This document shows positions 7,904 to 15,565 of a stretch of DNA of 64,000 bases, piece after piece; positions within the stretch are counted from its first letter, which is position 1, and the number at the start of each line of letters is the position of its first letter. Source of the stretch: CBDCBA01 sp965214125 (GTDB lineage Bacteria > Planctomycetota > Phycisphaerae > Tepidisphaerales > Tepidisphaeraceae); the NCBI GenBank assembly GCA_965214125.1, contig CBDCBA010000011.1, positions 10,523 to 74,522 on the forward strand, in the 5' to 3' direction. Both the position numbers and the translations under genes were made by a program. The notes beneath the pieces are model-generated. The model ran no database searches. It saw nothing but the letters and a program-made list of their open reading frames with translations, and was not told the origin of the DNA.

Positions 7904-9130
7904 CTACGTTCGCGCCAGCAGCGCGGCGCAGGCGGCGCCGACGAAGTTGGCGCTCGGCTTGCCGGGCTGGTCGTCGTGCGTGAAGAGCTCGACGCGCACG
8001 CCGGGCAACAGCGTGTCGAGACGCGAGCGAACGCGGTCGATGTAGCCGGCGGTTTTGGTCAGGAACGATCCCTCGCCCAGGACCGCCACGCGGCCGGGGT
8101 CGGCGTAGTAGCGGACGAGGCCGGCGATCTTCGCGGCGACGAGGTCGGCCGAGCGATCAACGAGCACTCGGGCGCATCGGCCGGCAAAGTCATCGCGGGA
8201 CCGCAGTTCCACCAGGTCCGCCCCGGCGTCGGCGGCGTCGGGATCGAAACCGTCCGGGGCCGCGTCGCGGGCGAGCCGGGCGAACAGGTGTGGCAGGTAG
8301 CTGCCGGCCATCGCCTTCTCGAAGCGCTGCCCGCCGACGTTGCCGCCGCTGTGCGTGCGGTCGAAGTCGTCGTCAAGGTCGGTCAGGTGGCGCGGGTGGA
8401 AGTTGCCGCTTTCGAGGTTGACCGCGATCTCCTCCTCCGCCCAATCGCCCTGGAGCTTGCCGACATCCTTCGCCGAAAGAAACGCCGCCGTATTCGTGCC
8501 GGTGCCGGCGATCAGGCCGATGTAGCGGTCCGCCGTCGGACGATCAACGACGGCAGCGAGCAGCGTGGCGACCGTGTCGTTGACCGTGAAGATCGACGGC
8601 ACGTCGCCTTCGACCAGATCATTCAGGCGATTCTTCAGGCGTTCCGCGACGTTCTCGCCTTCGAGGCTTTGCAGTTGCACGTCCTTCGTCCAGTGAATCA
8701 GCTTGGCCGTGCCGTCGGGCTGGATCTCGGCCGGGTAGCTGAAGCAGTAGCCGACGGGCAGGGCGCGATTGTTCGTCGCCTTGGCGGCAAGTTGTGCTTG
8801 GCGGTCGAAGAAACCGTCGGGCGTGACGTTGCCGGGCTGCTTAGCCTCGGTCATCAGGCGGTCGTCCTTGTTGACGACGCCGAGCGAGTCGGCGGTGCCC
8901 GGCCCGACGCGCACGCCGCCGGCCCGCAGGTTCGTGCCGCCCAGATCAATGACACACGCCTCCCCCGCCGGCGGCTGGTCCGGCTTGGGCAGGTACGCCG
9001 GCAGGCACTTCAGTTCCGGATTCGCGCCGCTGAGCCCGTCGCGCAGCGTCTGGGTGAAGTCGTCGCGGATGTCGGCAAGCTGGGCGTCGCTCAGGCGAAA
9101 CGGCGAAAGGTCGGCGGTGGCGGCGGGCAT
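7904..9130 (-). CDS. Eukaryote-type hexokinase
   Basis: Phosphorylates glucose or other hexoses with ATP. The 408-residue protein follows the Hexokinase_1/Hexokinase_2 architecture of eukaryotes rather than the bacterial ROK or Glk type: phosphate-1 loop DLGGTNLRAG (residues 62-71), CFSYPAEIQPDG and a sugar-contact segment, LIHWTKDVQ, the catalytic Asp185 in FTVNDTVATL, adenosine-side IAGTGTNTAAFL (207-218), and VNLESGNFHP in place of the usual N-x-E-W-G-x-F. It is divergent from truD, with start codons only 38 bases apart. TACACT lies 8 bases before the ATG, consistent with a leaderless mRNA. Confidence 0.88.
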   Translation of the reverse strand: MPAATADLSPFRLSDAQLADIRDDFTQTLRDGLSGANPELKCLPAYLPKPDQPPAGEACVIDLGGTNLRAGGVRVGPGTADSLGVVNKDDRLMTEAKQPGNVTPDGFFDRQAQLAAKATNNRALPVGYCFSYPAEIQPDGTAKLIHWTKDVQLQSLEGENVAERLKNRLNDLVEGDVPSIFTVNDTVATLLAAVVDRPTADRYIGLIAGTGTNTAAFLSAKDVGKLQGDWAEEEIAVNLESGNFHPRHLTDLDDDFDRTHSGGNVGGQRFEKAMAGSYLPHLFARLARDAAPDGFDPDAADAGADLVELRSRDDFAGRCARVLVDRSADLVAAKIAGLVRYYADPGRVAVLGEGSFLTKTAGYIDRVRSRLDTLLPGVRVELFTHDDQPGKPSANFVGAACAALLART

Positions 9131-9138
9131 GGTCGGCG

Positions 9139-9144
9139 AGTGTA
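9139..9144 (-). promoter_or_regulatory. -10 hexamer of the hexokinase gene
   Basis: TACACT on the minus strand, 8 bases before the ATG at 9130, with no Shine-Dalgarno sequence between. It predicts a transcript beginning at or next to the start codon. No convincing -35 is seen. Confidence 0.45.
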
Positions 9145-9157
9145 GTGGCGTTGCCGC

Positions 9158-9163
9158 TACTGT
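9158..9163 (+). promoter_or_regulatory. -10 hexamer of truD
   Basis: TACTGT, 5 bases before the GTG at 9169. It is back to back with the hexokinase -10 at 9139-9144, making a compact divergent promoter, and it decides the truD start used here. Confidence 0.45.
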
Positions 9164-9168
9164 CTGCC

Positions 9169-10413
9169 GTGCCCGATGCCGCGACCGCCGATCTTCCCTT
9201 CGCCACGCCCGATTTGCCCGGCGTGGGCGGCGTCATGCGGCAGCGGCCCGAGGATTTCTTCGTCCAGGAGATTCCGCTCTACGACGCCAGCGGCGAGGGG
9301 GACCACATCCTCTTCGAAATCCAGAAGGTCGGCTTCACCACGCGCGAGGCCGTCAGCCGCATCGCCCGCGAGCTCGGGCTCTCGCCTCGCGACGTCGGCT
9401 ACGCGGGGCTGAAGGATCGCCACGCGATCACGCGACAGCACCTGACCGTGCCGATGAAGAACGGTGTCGACGAGGAGCGCGTGATGCGGCTGGAGCTCGA
9501 CGACATCATCCCGCAGTGGGCCGACCGGCACGGCAACAAGCTCAAGATGGGCCACCTCGCGGGCAACCGCTTCGCGGTGCGGCTGCGCGAGGTGGACCCG
9601 ATGCAGGTCGTCCGTTTGCGGCCGATCCTCGACCGGCTCGCCCGCGACGGCCTGCCCAACTACTACGGCGAGCAACGCTTTGGCCGTGACCCGCACCGGC
9701 CCAATGACAGGCTCGGCCTGCTGCTGCTTCGCGGCGATTTGCAGGGATTCTGCGACGCCTACCTTGGCGGCGAGGACGATCGCGAGGACGTTGCAGAGGC
9801 GCGGCGGCGCTACGACCAGGAGGGCCCCGCCGCTGCGTTGGAGGTGTGGCCGAAGAACATCCGCTCTGAGCACCGCGTCCTCGAGGCGCTCGCGCGGACG
9901 GGCGATCCCGTCGCGGCGGTGAGGACGCTTGACCGCAAGCTGCGCCAGCTTCTGGAAAATGCGGCACAGTCGGCGGTGTTTAATGCCGTCGTTGCCGAGC
10001 GGGTGACGCGGGGGCAACTCGCGACGGTGTTGGCCGGGGACGTTGCGGTGAAGCACGTGGAGGCTCTCAAGACGAGCGGGCGCTTAGTTGTGGAGGACGT
10101 CGCGGCCGAGCAGCCGCGATGCGTGGCTTGGGAAATCAGCCCGACGGCACCGTTGCCCGGCGGCAAGGTCAAGCCGACCCCGACCGGCGACGCCGCAGCG
10201 ATGGAGGCGGCGGTGCTCGACCGGCTGGGCGTGTCGGCTCGCGACTTCTCCCGCATGCCCGGCGAACGCCGTCCCGCCCGCGTGCGGCCGGTTGACACAA
10301 AGCTCTCCAGCGGCGTCGACGAGCACGGCGGGCAGATCACGGCCGTCTTCACCCTGCCCGCCGGCTCGTTCGCGACCACGCTCATGCGTGAGCTGACCAA
10401 GTCGTCGGTCTAG
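9169..10413 (+). CDS. truD: tRNA pseudouridine(13) synthase
   Basis: Isomerises U13 of some tRNAs to pseudouridine. The 414-residue product has the TruD signature: MRQRPEDFFVQEIP at the N-terminus, GYAGLKDRHAIT with the catalytic Asp near residue 83, GNRFAVRLRE, and PNYYGEQRFG at the start of the TRUD insertion domain. GTG at 9169 is chosen because the TACTGT -10 lies just before it and the conserved region begins soon after; an in-frame GTG at 9145 would add eight residues and overlap the promoter of the divergent gene. The stop codon TAG is the first triplet of a perfect palindrome shared with nth. Confidence 0.9.
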   Translation: MPDAATADLPFATPDLPGVGGVMRQRPEDFFVQEIPLYDASGEGDHILFEIQKVGFTTREAVSRIARELGLSPRDVGYAGLKDRHAITRQHLTVPMKNGVDEERVMRLELDDIIPQWADRHGNKLKMGHLAGNRFAVRLREVDPMQVVRLRPILDRLARDGLPNYYGEQRFGRDPHRPNDRLGLLLLRGDLQGFCDAYLGGEDDREDVAEARRRYDQEGPAAALEVWPKNIRSEHRVLEALARTGDPVAAVRTLDRKLRQLLENAAQSAVFNAVVAERVTRGQLATVLAGDVAVKHVEALKTSGRLVVEDVAAEQPRCVAWEISPTAPLPGGKVKPTPTGDAAAMEAAVLDRLGVSARDFSRMPGERRPARVRPVDTKLSSGVDEHGGQITAVFTLPAGSFATTLMRELTKSSV

Positions 10414-10437
10414 CCGCGACTCGTTGAGTCGCGGCTA
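10411..10437. terminator. Shared palindrome supplying both truD and nth stops
   Basis: A perfect 12-base stem (10411-10422 with 10426-10437), loop GTT, reading TAGCCGCGACTC on each strand. Its two ends are the TAG stop of truD and the TAG stop of nth. It is probably a bidirectional terminator, though no T-run follows on either side. Confidence 0.8.
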
Positions 10438-11121
10438 GGCCGACTTTTCGCATTCCTTCAGGATCTTCGGTCCGGTCGGGCAGTGCTCGAACAGGGGGCA
10501 GGCCTCGCACTTGGGAGACCGTGCCGTGCAGACGCGGCGGCCGTGGTGGATCAGCAGGTGCGACCAGTCCGTCCACTCCGCTTGCGGCACGATCGCCATT
10601 AGGTCGGCCTCGACCTTCAAGGCGTCGTCGTGTTTGGTCAGCCCGAGCCGCCGCGACAGGCGGCCGACGTGGGTGTCGACCGTCACGCCAATGTTGATGC
10701 CAAAGGCGTTGCCGAGGACGACGTTGGCCGTTTTGCGGCCGACGCCGCGAAGCTGGGTCAGCTCCTCCATCGTCCGCGGCACCTCGCCGCGGTGCTGCTC
10801 GGCGACACTTTGGGCCATGTTGCGAATGCTTTTGGCCTTCTGGCGAAAAAATCCGCAGGAGGCGACGAGCGTTTCGAGCTCCTCCGGATCGGCCGCGGCG
10901 TAGTCGGAGGCGGCGCGGTACTTGGCAAACAGCGCGGGCGTGGTCTTGTTCACGCGCTCGTCGGTGCATTGGGCCGACAGGATCGTCGCGACGAGCAGTT
11001 CCAGCGGCGAGCGGAAGGTCAGGCTGCACCTCGCATCAGGGTGCTCGGCCTTTAGGATCGGCAGGACCGCGGCCACACGCTCGCGGCGCTTCGTCACCGT
11101 CGCCGACTCACGCTTGGCCAT
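10435..11121 (-). CDS. nth: Endonuclease III
   Basis: DNA glycosylase/AP lyase that removes oxidised pyrimidines in base excision repair. It has 228 residues. The helix-hairpin-helix LRGVGRKTANVVLGNAFG carries the catalytic Lys, VDTHVGRLSRRLGL carries the catalytic Asp, and four cysteines at the C-terminus (CTARSPKCEACPLFEHC) bind the 4Fe-4S cluster. The ATG at 11121 is preferred to an upstream frame opening that would read through the palindrome at 11147-11234; TACTGT lies 6 bases before it, suggesting a leaderless mRNA. It converges on truD. Confidence 0.95.
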   Translation of the reverse strand: MAKRESATVTKRRERVAAVLPILKAEHPDARCSLTFRSPLELLVATILSAQCTDERVNKTTPALFAKYRAASDYAAADPEELETLVASCGFFRQKAKSIRNMAQSVAEQHRGEVPRTMEELTQLRGVGRKTANVVLGNAFGINIGVTVDTHVGRLSRRLGLTKHDDALKVEADLMAIVPQAEWTDWSHLLIHHGRRVCTARSPKCEACPLFEHCPTGPKILKECEKSA

Positions 11122-11127
11122 GCGCCG

Positions 11128-11133
11128 ACAGTA
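11128..11133 (-). promoter_or_regulatory. -10 hexamer of nth
   Basis: TACTGT on the minus strand exactly 6 bases before the nth ATG, with no ribosome-binding site in between. It supports start 11121 over longer alternatives. Confidence 0.45.
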
Positions 11134-11146
11134 GCCCGCTGCGACA

Positions 11147-11234
11147 CCAAACCGCGTTGCAACGCAACGCTGGTCCGGCTTTCCGCGTCGCTGCACGTTC
11201 GCTCAGACCAGCGTTGCGTTGCAACGCGGTTTGG
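11147..11234. repeat. Long palindrome between membrane protein gene and nth
   Basis: Perfect 29-base arms at 11147-11175 and 11206-11234 separated by 30 bases. The arms combine ACCGCGTTGC with its near complement AACGCAACGC, so each arm can itself fold. It lies between the stop of the gene at 11243 and the promoter of nth, both on the minus strand, so it may insulate the two units. Confidence 0.9.
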
Positions 11235-11242
11235 GGAGCTAA

Positions 11243-11827
11243 TCACGAGAAGTCGAACGTCACGCCGCCGGTCAGGCCGAGGCCGACGGCGGTGAAGATG
11301 ACCAGGCCCAGCAGGGTGAAGAGCGTCGTTTGCAGTAGCAGCAGGCTCTCGCGTTGCAGTTCGTCGAAGCGTTCGATGGCGGGGTTGGCGACGTCGGGCT
11401 CGTCGGCATTGTCGACGTAGTCCTGCCGGGCGGCCTCGGCTTTGGGACGCACGGCCCGCGCGTCGTAGACCGTCAGCGCGGCGGCGAGGACCAGCAGGAC
11501 CGTCCGCACCAGGGGAAGCACAAAGTCGCGGTTGCCCTGGGCCACCATCGCCCACTCCCCCGCCTGCGCCAGCGCGAGCGCGACCATGCAGACCAGGCTC
11601 ACGCGCCACAGCGACCCAAGCAGTTGCGACACGACGTTCGCCGACAGCAGGCTGCTGTGCTGGCGATCGAGGTTGACGCTCAGCACGGTTGGCAGGGTCG
11701 GGTCGGCGTCGCGGACGACGCGGTGGACCACACCGGCGGCGAGCATGACAAAGAGCGTCCCACCGAACCAGGCGCTCAGCGCCGTCCAGTAGACGATCGA
11801 GATCAGCGTCAGCGGCGACAGGTCCAC
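11243..11827 (-). CDS. DUF4149-like membrane protein
   Basis: A 194-residue protein with four probable membrane helices: about 8-34 (ALSAWFGGTLFVMLAAGVVH), 70-90, 100-120 and a C-terminal helix (LFTLLGLVIFTAVGLGLTGG). A polar, acidic loop separates helices three and four. The pattern, with an early WFGG segment, resembles the DUF4149 family of unknown function. TAGTGT lies 6 bases before the GTG start, again suggesting a leaderless mRNA. The assignment to the family is tentative. Confidence 0.72.
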   Translation of the reverse strand: MDLSPLTLISIVYWTALSAWFGGTLFVMLAAGVVHRVVRDADPTLPTVLSVNLDRQHSSLLSANVVSQLLGSLWRVSLVCMVALALAQAGEWAMVAQGNRDFVLPLVRTVLLVLAAALTVYDARAVRPKAEAARQDYVDNADEPDVANPAIERFDELQRESLLLLQTTLFTLLGLVIFTAVGLGLTGGVTFDFS

Positions 11828-11833
11828 GCCATC

Positions 11834-11839
11834 ACACTA
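11834..11839 (-). promoter_or_regulatory. -10 hexamer of the DUF4149-like gene
   Basis: TAGTGT on the minus strand, 6 bases before the GTG at 11827, inside the 23-base gap after lpxI, so this gene may be transcribed separately from lpxI. Confidence 0.4.
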
Positions 11840-11850
11840 CGCCGCGGCCG

Positions 11851-12711
11851 TCACTCGCCCGCGCGGCCGACGACCGCGATGCCGAGCCGGTCGGCCATCG
11901 CCAGCACTTTGTCGCGCTCGAGTAGAATCACCTGACCAGCCTCCAGGCAGAGGCAGGCGCCACCGGCGGCGTGCAAATGCTCGATCGTCCCCACGCCGAT
12001 CGTCGGCACGTCCATGCGCGGATCGTGCCGCGTGTTGCCACGCTTGACGAGGGTCCAACGCCCGCCGCGGCAGAGTTGGCCGGCGCGATCGATCATGGCG
12101 TTTGTCCCCTCGGTCGCCTCGACGGCAATCACGTCGCGATCGCGGACGGCGACGGCCTGGCCGACATCCTCGGCCGTAAGCAGGCCGCAGACGCGCCAGC
12201 CGCGGTCGATCGAGCGTTGCTGCGCCTCGGTCGGCTGAACCGAACCCATCGTGCCGGCGCTGGCCATCTGCTCGCGGGTGTAGGCGGTGGAGTCGATCAA
12301 GGTAATGCCCCGGTCTTGCAGAAGTTGGGCGGTTTTGAGCAGCACGGTCTCCGAGCGGCGATCGCGGCGTAGGACGGTGGCCCAGGCCCAGAAGGTCGTC
12401 CAGTCGGGCACCTGCCGCAAGGCCCAGAGCCACTCGTGCTTCACGTGCATCGCCTGCTTTTTCACCCGGCCGACCATGATCGCCTCGCTCGCCCCGTGAC
12501 GGCGCAGGAAGCGGGCCCAGCTCGTCAGTCGCACGAAGCTGACGGGCCGGTAGGCGTCGACCTCGCTCGCCAGGGCCGGGTCGGCGATGCCGTCGAAGCC
12601 AACGCACACCACCCGCCGCCCCGCCGCCCGTGCCCCGCGGGCGACGAGGAACGGGAAAACGCCCTCGCCGGCGATTAGGCCAAGGGGGGCGTTGTCACGG
12701 GTCGGCGTCAC
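11851..12711 (-). CDS. lpxI: UDP-2,3-diacylglucosamine pyrophosphatase LpxI
   Basis: Cleaves UDP-2,3-diacylglucosamine to lipid X and UMP, a step of lipid A synthesis, at the cytoplasmic face of the inner membrane. The 286-residue product has both LpxI domains: N-terminal LGLIAGEGVFPFLVARGARA and MVGRVKK, then C-terminal EGTNAMIDRAGQL, DPRMDVPTIGVGTI and GKV-like residues near the end. GTG at 12711 starts just before the conserved domain and has TATGCT 9 bases upstream; longer readings translate the palindrome at 12771-12835 and are rejected. The presence of lpxI implies a lipid A-containing outer membrane. Confidence 0.88.
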   Translation of the reverse strand: MTPTRDNAPLGLIAGEGVFPFLVARGARAAGRRVVCVGFDGIADPALASEVDAYRPVSFVRLTSWARFLRRHGASEAIMVGRVKKQAMHVKHEWLWALRQVPDWTTFWAWATVLRRDRRSETVLLKTAQLLQDRGITLIDSTAYTREQMASAGTMGSVQPTEAQQRSIDRGWRVCGLLTAEDVGQAVAVRDRDVIAVEATEGTNAMIDRAGQLCRGGRWTLVKRGNTRHDPRMDVPTIGVGTIEHLHAAGGACLCLEAGQVILLERDKVLAMADRLGIAVVGRAGE

Positions 12712-12720
12712 GCGGGCGGC

Positions 12721-12726
12721 AGCATA
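12721..12726 (-). promoter_or_regulatory. -10 hexamer of lpxI
   Basis: TATGCT on the minus strand, 9 bases before the GTG at 12711, supporting that start and a very short or absent leader. Confidence 0.4.
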
Positions 12727-12770
12727 ACGGGTGCGCGATCTGCGAAGTGGTGCCGCGGTTCTCTTTCGCG

Positions 12771-12835
12771 TTAGCCGCCCCGCCTCGCGGGGCGAGCGCG
12801 TGGCCATCGAGCGCCCCGCGAGGCGGGGCGGCTAA
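12771..12835. repeat. Family B palindrome, copy 1
   Basis: Perfect 24-base arms, 12771-12794 and 12812-12835, of the type TTAGCCGCCCCGCCTCGCGG; each arm contains its own smaller CCCCGC/GCGGGG hairpin. It lies in the 208-base divergent gap between lpxI and the PqqD-like gene. A near-identical copy is at 46965-47029. Apart from this and the promoter hexamers I see nothing else in the gap. Confidence 0.9.
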
Positions 12836-12905
12836 AGGGGAACCGCCAGATCAGGCGCAGTTCCATCGCTTCCTCAGGAACAGGCGCAAGCGGGCGCGTC
12901 GCGCG

Positions 12906-12911
12906 TAACGT
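12906..12911 (+). promoter_or_regulatory. -10 hexamer of the PqqD-like gene
   Basis: TAACGT, 8 bases before the ATG at 12920, without a Shine-Dalgarno sequence. Confidence 0.35.
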
Positions 12912-12919
12912 GACGCCGC

Positions 12920-13315
12920 ATGTTCGGCCGTCGAAAGAAGCTGACGAATCTTGTCCCGCCGGTCGAGGCGATGAAGGCCAAGCCGGTGCGGGCGGTCGAG
13001 GCGACCGTCGAGCGCGACAGCGACCGCGGGGGCAAGGTGACGGTGCCGCTGCGCCCCGACGCCTTCGGCTTCGTGGGCCGCCTGCTCCGGTTGCCGCCGG
13101 GGGCGAGCAAGACCTTCGAGCTCGACGCGGTCGGGTTGTTCGTCTGGGACCGCGTGGACGGCCAGACGAGCGTGCGGGAGATCGCCCGAAAGCTCGCCGC
13201 CGAGTACCAGCTCGACGTGCGCGTGGCCGAGGTGTCAACAGCGCAGTTCCTCAAGACGCTGCTCCGCCGCGGGCTGATCGGCATGCCCATGCCGAAGTTG
13301 GCCAAGCCGCGGTGA
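12920..13315 (+). CDS. PqqD-like (RRE-fold) protein
   Basis: A 131-residue protein whose second half matches the PqqD fold, a winged-helix peptide chaperone of the type used as RiPP recognition elements: LPPGASKTFELDAVGLFVWD, then GQTSVREIARKLAAEYQLD and a final helix. The first 40 residues are basic and probably flexible. PqqD homologues normally sit beside a radical SAM or peptide-modifying enzyme; here the neighbours are an FtsX/MacB-type permease and a LolD-type ATPase, four to thirty-seven bases downstream on the same strand. No precursor peptide is evident. It may be a domain reused for protein binding rather than for RiPP synthesis. Confidence 0.8.
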   Translation: MFGRRKKLTNLVPPVEAMKAKPVRAVEATVERDSDRGGKVTVPLRPDAFGFVGRLLRLPPGASKTFELDAVGLFVWDRVDGQTSVREIARKLAAEYQLDVRVAEVSTAQFLKTLLRRGLIGMPMPKLAKPR

Positions 13316-13340
13316 GTTCGTGCCGCGACGCACAATCGGG

Positions 13341-13346
13341 TACGTT
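13341..13346 (+). promoter_or_regulatory. -10 hexamer of the FtsX-type permease gene
   Basis: TACGTT within GGTACGTTGGCGGC, immediately followed by the GTG at 13353. The identical 14 bases precede the ATG at 47085, which argues that both are leaderless promoters. Confidence 0.5.
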
Positions 13347-13352
13347 GGCGGC

Positions 13353-14339
13353 GTGACGTCGGCCGCCGTTCCAGGGTCCGTTGAGGTACGCAAGCAGGTG
13401 CGCCTGCCCATGTCCAGGGCGGCGGAGATTGCCTACAAGAACATCCGCCTGCGGCTGGGGCGGTCGGCCCTAGTGGCGAGTGCCATCGTGCTGGCCTTGG
13501 CGTTCTTCGTGAGCATCCAGGTGAACCAGCTCGTGCTCGACGGCATGCGCGGCTGGATCGCCGCGTTTGCCGAGTCGCCCACGGGGCGCGATCTGCTCGA
13601 GCGACGCGATCAACTCCGCGGCGAGCGCGACGCGGCCGTCGATGCGCTGCGTCTCGCGCTCTCGGCCAACCCCGATGGACCGGCCGGCGACATCGAGAGG
13701 CGCTTCGGCGCCACGCCCGACGTGCTGCGCGAACAAGTTGGCCGGCTGCCCGTGGGCAACGCTGCCTTGGCCCGAGCGGCCGCCGACGACGGCGCGGCCA
13801 CGGCCTTCGATCGCTGGCTCGCCGCCTCCCGCGACCTGGCCGCCGTCCGCGATCAACTCGGCCGGCCCGAGCAGCTGCGCATCACGCTCAGCGAGGGGGG
13901 CGTCGCGACCACGCCCGAGAAGATCGCCGGCGATCGCGTTCGGACTCGCTGGCTCAGCGGCCTGGCGTTGCTCGTCGCGTTTGCGGGGATTCTCAACGCG
14001 ATGCTGATGAGCGTAACCGAGCGTTTCCGCGAAATCGGCACGATGAAATGCCTGGGCGCCCTCGACGGCTTCATCATCAAGCTCTTCCTGCTGGAAAGCG
14101 CGATCCAGGGCCTGGTCGGCACGCTGCTGGGCGTGACGCTGGGGGTCGGCCTGTCGCTGGCGCTGGCGTGGGGTACGTACGGGGGCGACGCCTTCGTGAA
14201 CCTGCCGTGGGGGGCGGTCGCGATCGTGTCGGGGATCGCGCTGGTGGTCGGCACGCTGCTGACGATTGGCGGCGCATTGCTGCCCGCGTACCAGGCCGCC
14301 CGCATGCCGCCGATTGAGGCGATGCGCACCGACGTTTGA
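13353..14339 (+). CDS. FtsX/MacB-type ABC transporter permease
   Basis: A 328-residue membrane protein of the FtsX/LolC/MacB class: one N-terminal helix (SALVASAIVLALAFFVSIQV, near residues 40-60), a periplasmic domain of about 150 residues rich in Arg, Asp and Ala, then three helices with the characteristic MLMSVTERFREIGTMKCLGA loop between them and a C-terminal helix ending PAYQAARMPPIEAMR. Such permeases work by mechanotransmission rather than substrate passage. The GTG at 13353 is chosen from its promoter; GTG 13320 or ATG 13410 are alternatives. The partner ATPase starts 10 bases downstream. Confidence 0.85.
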   Translation: MTSAAVPGSVEVRKQVRLPMSRAAEIAYKNIRLRLGRSALVASAIVLALAFFVSIQVNQLVLDGMRGWIAAFAESPTGRDLLERRDQLRGERDAAVDALRLALSANPDGPAGDIERRFGATPDVLREQVGRLPVGNAALARAAADDGAATAFDRWLAASRDLAAVRDQLGRPEQLRITLSEGGVATTPEKIAGDRVRTRWLSGLALLVAFAGILNAMLMSVTERFREIGTMKCLGALDGFIIKLFLLESAIQGLVGTLLGVTLGVGLSLALAWGTYGGDAFVNLPWGAVAIVSGIALVVGTLLTIGGALLPAYQAARMPPIEAMRTDV

Positions 14340-14349
14340 ACCACTTCCC

Positions 14350-15129
14350 ATGACCGTCGCCACCACGCCACCGCCCGTCACGCTTGCCGAGACGACCGTC
14401 CGCACAATCGACGTGAAGCGCGTCTACAAGATGGGCGGCGAGGAGGTCCACGCGCTGAAGGGCGTCGACGTGAAAATCGACCGAGGCGAGTACATCTCGA
14501 TCATGGGGCCCAGCGGCAGCGGCAAGAGCACGCTCTTCAACATGATCGGCGGGCTCGACAAGCCTAGCAGCGGCAAGGTCTTCATCGACGAGGTCGACAT
14601 CGCCCAGCTCGACGCTTACGAGCTCGCCTGGATGCGCTGCCACAAGATTGGCTACATCTTCCAGACCTTCAACCTGATGCCGGTGCAGACGGCCTTGGAG
14701 AACGTGATGCTGCCGATGGTCTTCGCCGGCATGAATCAAAGCGAAGCCCAGGACAAGGCCGCCGACATCCTGAAGCGCGTGGAGCTCGGGCACCGCCTGT
14801 TCAACAAGCCCGGCGAGATGTCGGGCGGCCAGCAGCAGCGCGTGGCGATCGCACGGGCGTTCGCGAACGATCCGAGCATCATCCTGGCCGACGAGCCGAC
14901 GGGAAACCTCGACCTGCACACGGGCAAGCTCATCATCGCCCTGCTGCGCGATTTGAACCAGGAGCGCGGCGTGACGGTGATTTCCGCCACGCACGACTAC
15001 AAAATGCTCAAGATCAGCGACCGCATCATCTGGATCGCCGACGGCCGGGTCGACAAGATTCAGAAGGCCGAGGACCTGAACATCCAGGAAGGCACGATGC
15101 AGGGCATCACCGGCGACGCGGAGCAGTGA
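14350..15129 (+). CDS. LolD/MacB-type ABC transporter ATPase
   Basis: A 259-residue ATPase partnering the permease just upstream. Walker A GPSGSGKST (about residue 56), Q-loop FQTFNLMP, signature MSGGQQQRVAIARA, Walker B IILADEPTGNLD and a switch His in ATHD are all intact. The N-terminal 20 residues before the domain are Thr/Pro-rich. The likely role is mechanical work on a periplasmic substrate, such as lipoprotein extraction, export or cell-wall hydrolase control; the substrate is unknown. It ends 3 bases from the convergent gene at 15133. Confidence 0.92.
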   Translation: MTVATTPPPVTLAETTVRTIDVKRVYKMGGEEVHALKGVDVKIDRGEYISIMGPSGSGKSTLFNMIGGLDKPSSGKVFIDEVDIAQLDAYELAWMRCHKIGYIFQTFNLMPVQTALENVMLPMVFAGMNQSEAQDKAADILKRVELGHRLFNKPGEMSGGQQQRVAIARAFANDPSIILADEPTGNLDLHTGKLIIALLRDLNQERGVTVISATHDYKMLKISDRIIWIADGRVDKIQKAEDLNIQEGTMQGITGDAEQ

Positions 15130-15132
15130 GGC

Positions 15133-15549
15133 TCACGCGGCGGCGCGGTCGGCGCGGCGGGCGAGGTCGGCGACCTGCCAGGGGGCGAGTTCGAGCAGCG
15201 GCATCTCGACGGTCGCCGTCACGCCCAAGCCGTGGGCGACCATGTCGCCGGCGGTGTCGCACCACTCGGCCGCACGGGCAAAATCCGGGGAATCGAGCCC
15301 GAGTTGTAGCGGCAGCAGGATGCGCGTCGCCCCGTGCTCGCGGGCCAGTTCGGCGATGGCGGCAAGGTGGTTGGTGTAGGCCCGCAGCACATCGGCGGCG
15401 TCGCCGTGAGCCGTCAGGGCCGGCATGTCGAAGTGGGTCGCATCGCACCGCCCGCGGCAGACGGCCGCCAACGCCGTCGCGGCGGGCGTGCCGTCCTGCA
15501 CGATGATGGCGCGGGCGAGGTCGATCATGCTCACCTGTTCCATCGGCAC
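15133..15549 (-). CDS. Hypothetical protein, weakly QueC-like
   Basis: A 138-residue protein with no certain family. The stretch from ILLPLQLGLDSPDF through PLLELAPWQVADLARRAD faintly recalls the C-terminal half of QueC-type ATP-pyrophosphatases (PLIDLSKAEIV-like), but the nucleotide-binding SGGxDS loop and the zinc cysteines are absent. Two cysteines occur early (AVCRGRCDA) and one late. It starts with GTG at 15549 (GTG CCG ATG), so an ATG two codons in is also possible. It is 16 bases downstream of the dehydrogenase gene on the same strand and probably co-transcribed. Confidence 0.6.
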   Translation of the reverse strand: MPMEQVSMIDLARAIIVQDGTPAATALAAVCRGRCDATHFDMPALTAHGDAADVLRAYTNHLAAIAELAREHGATRILLPLQLGLDSPDFARAAEWCDTAGDMVAHGLGVTATVEMPLLELAPWQVADLARRADRAAA

Positions 15550-15565
15550 ATTGATCGCCTTCGCA

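Noticed and set aside
15133..15549. Annotation of the 138-residue gene as QueC
   Set aside because: The likeness is confined to a short C-terminal stretch; the ATP-binding SGGxDS loop and zinc cysteines are missing.
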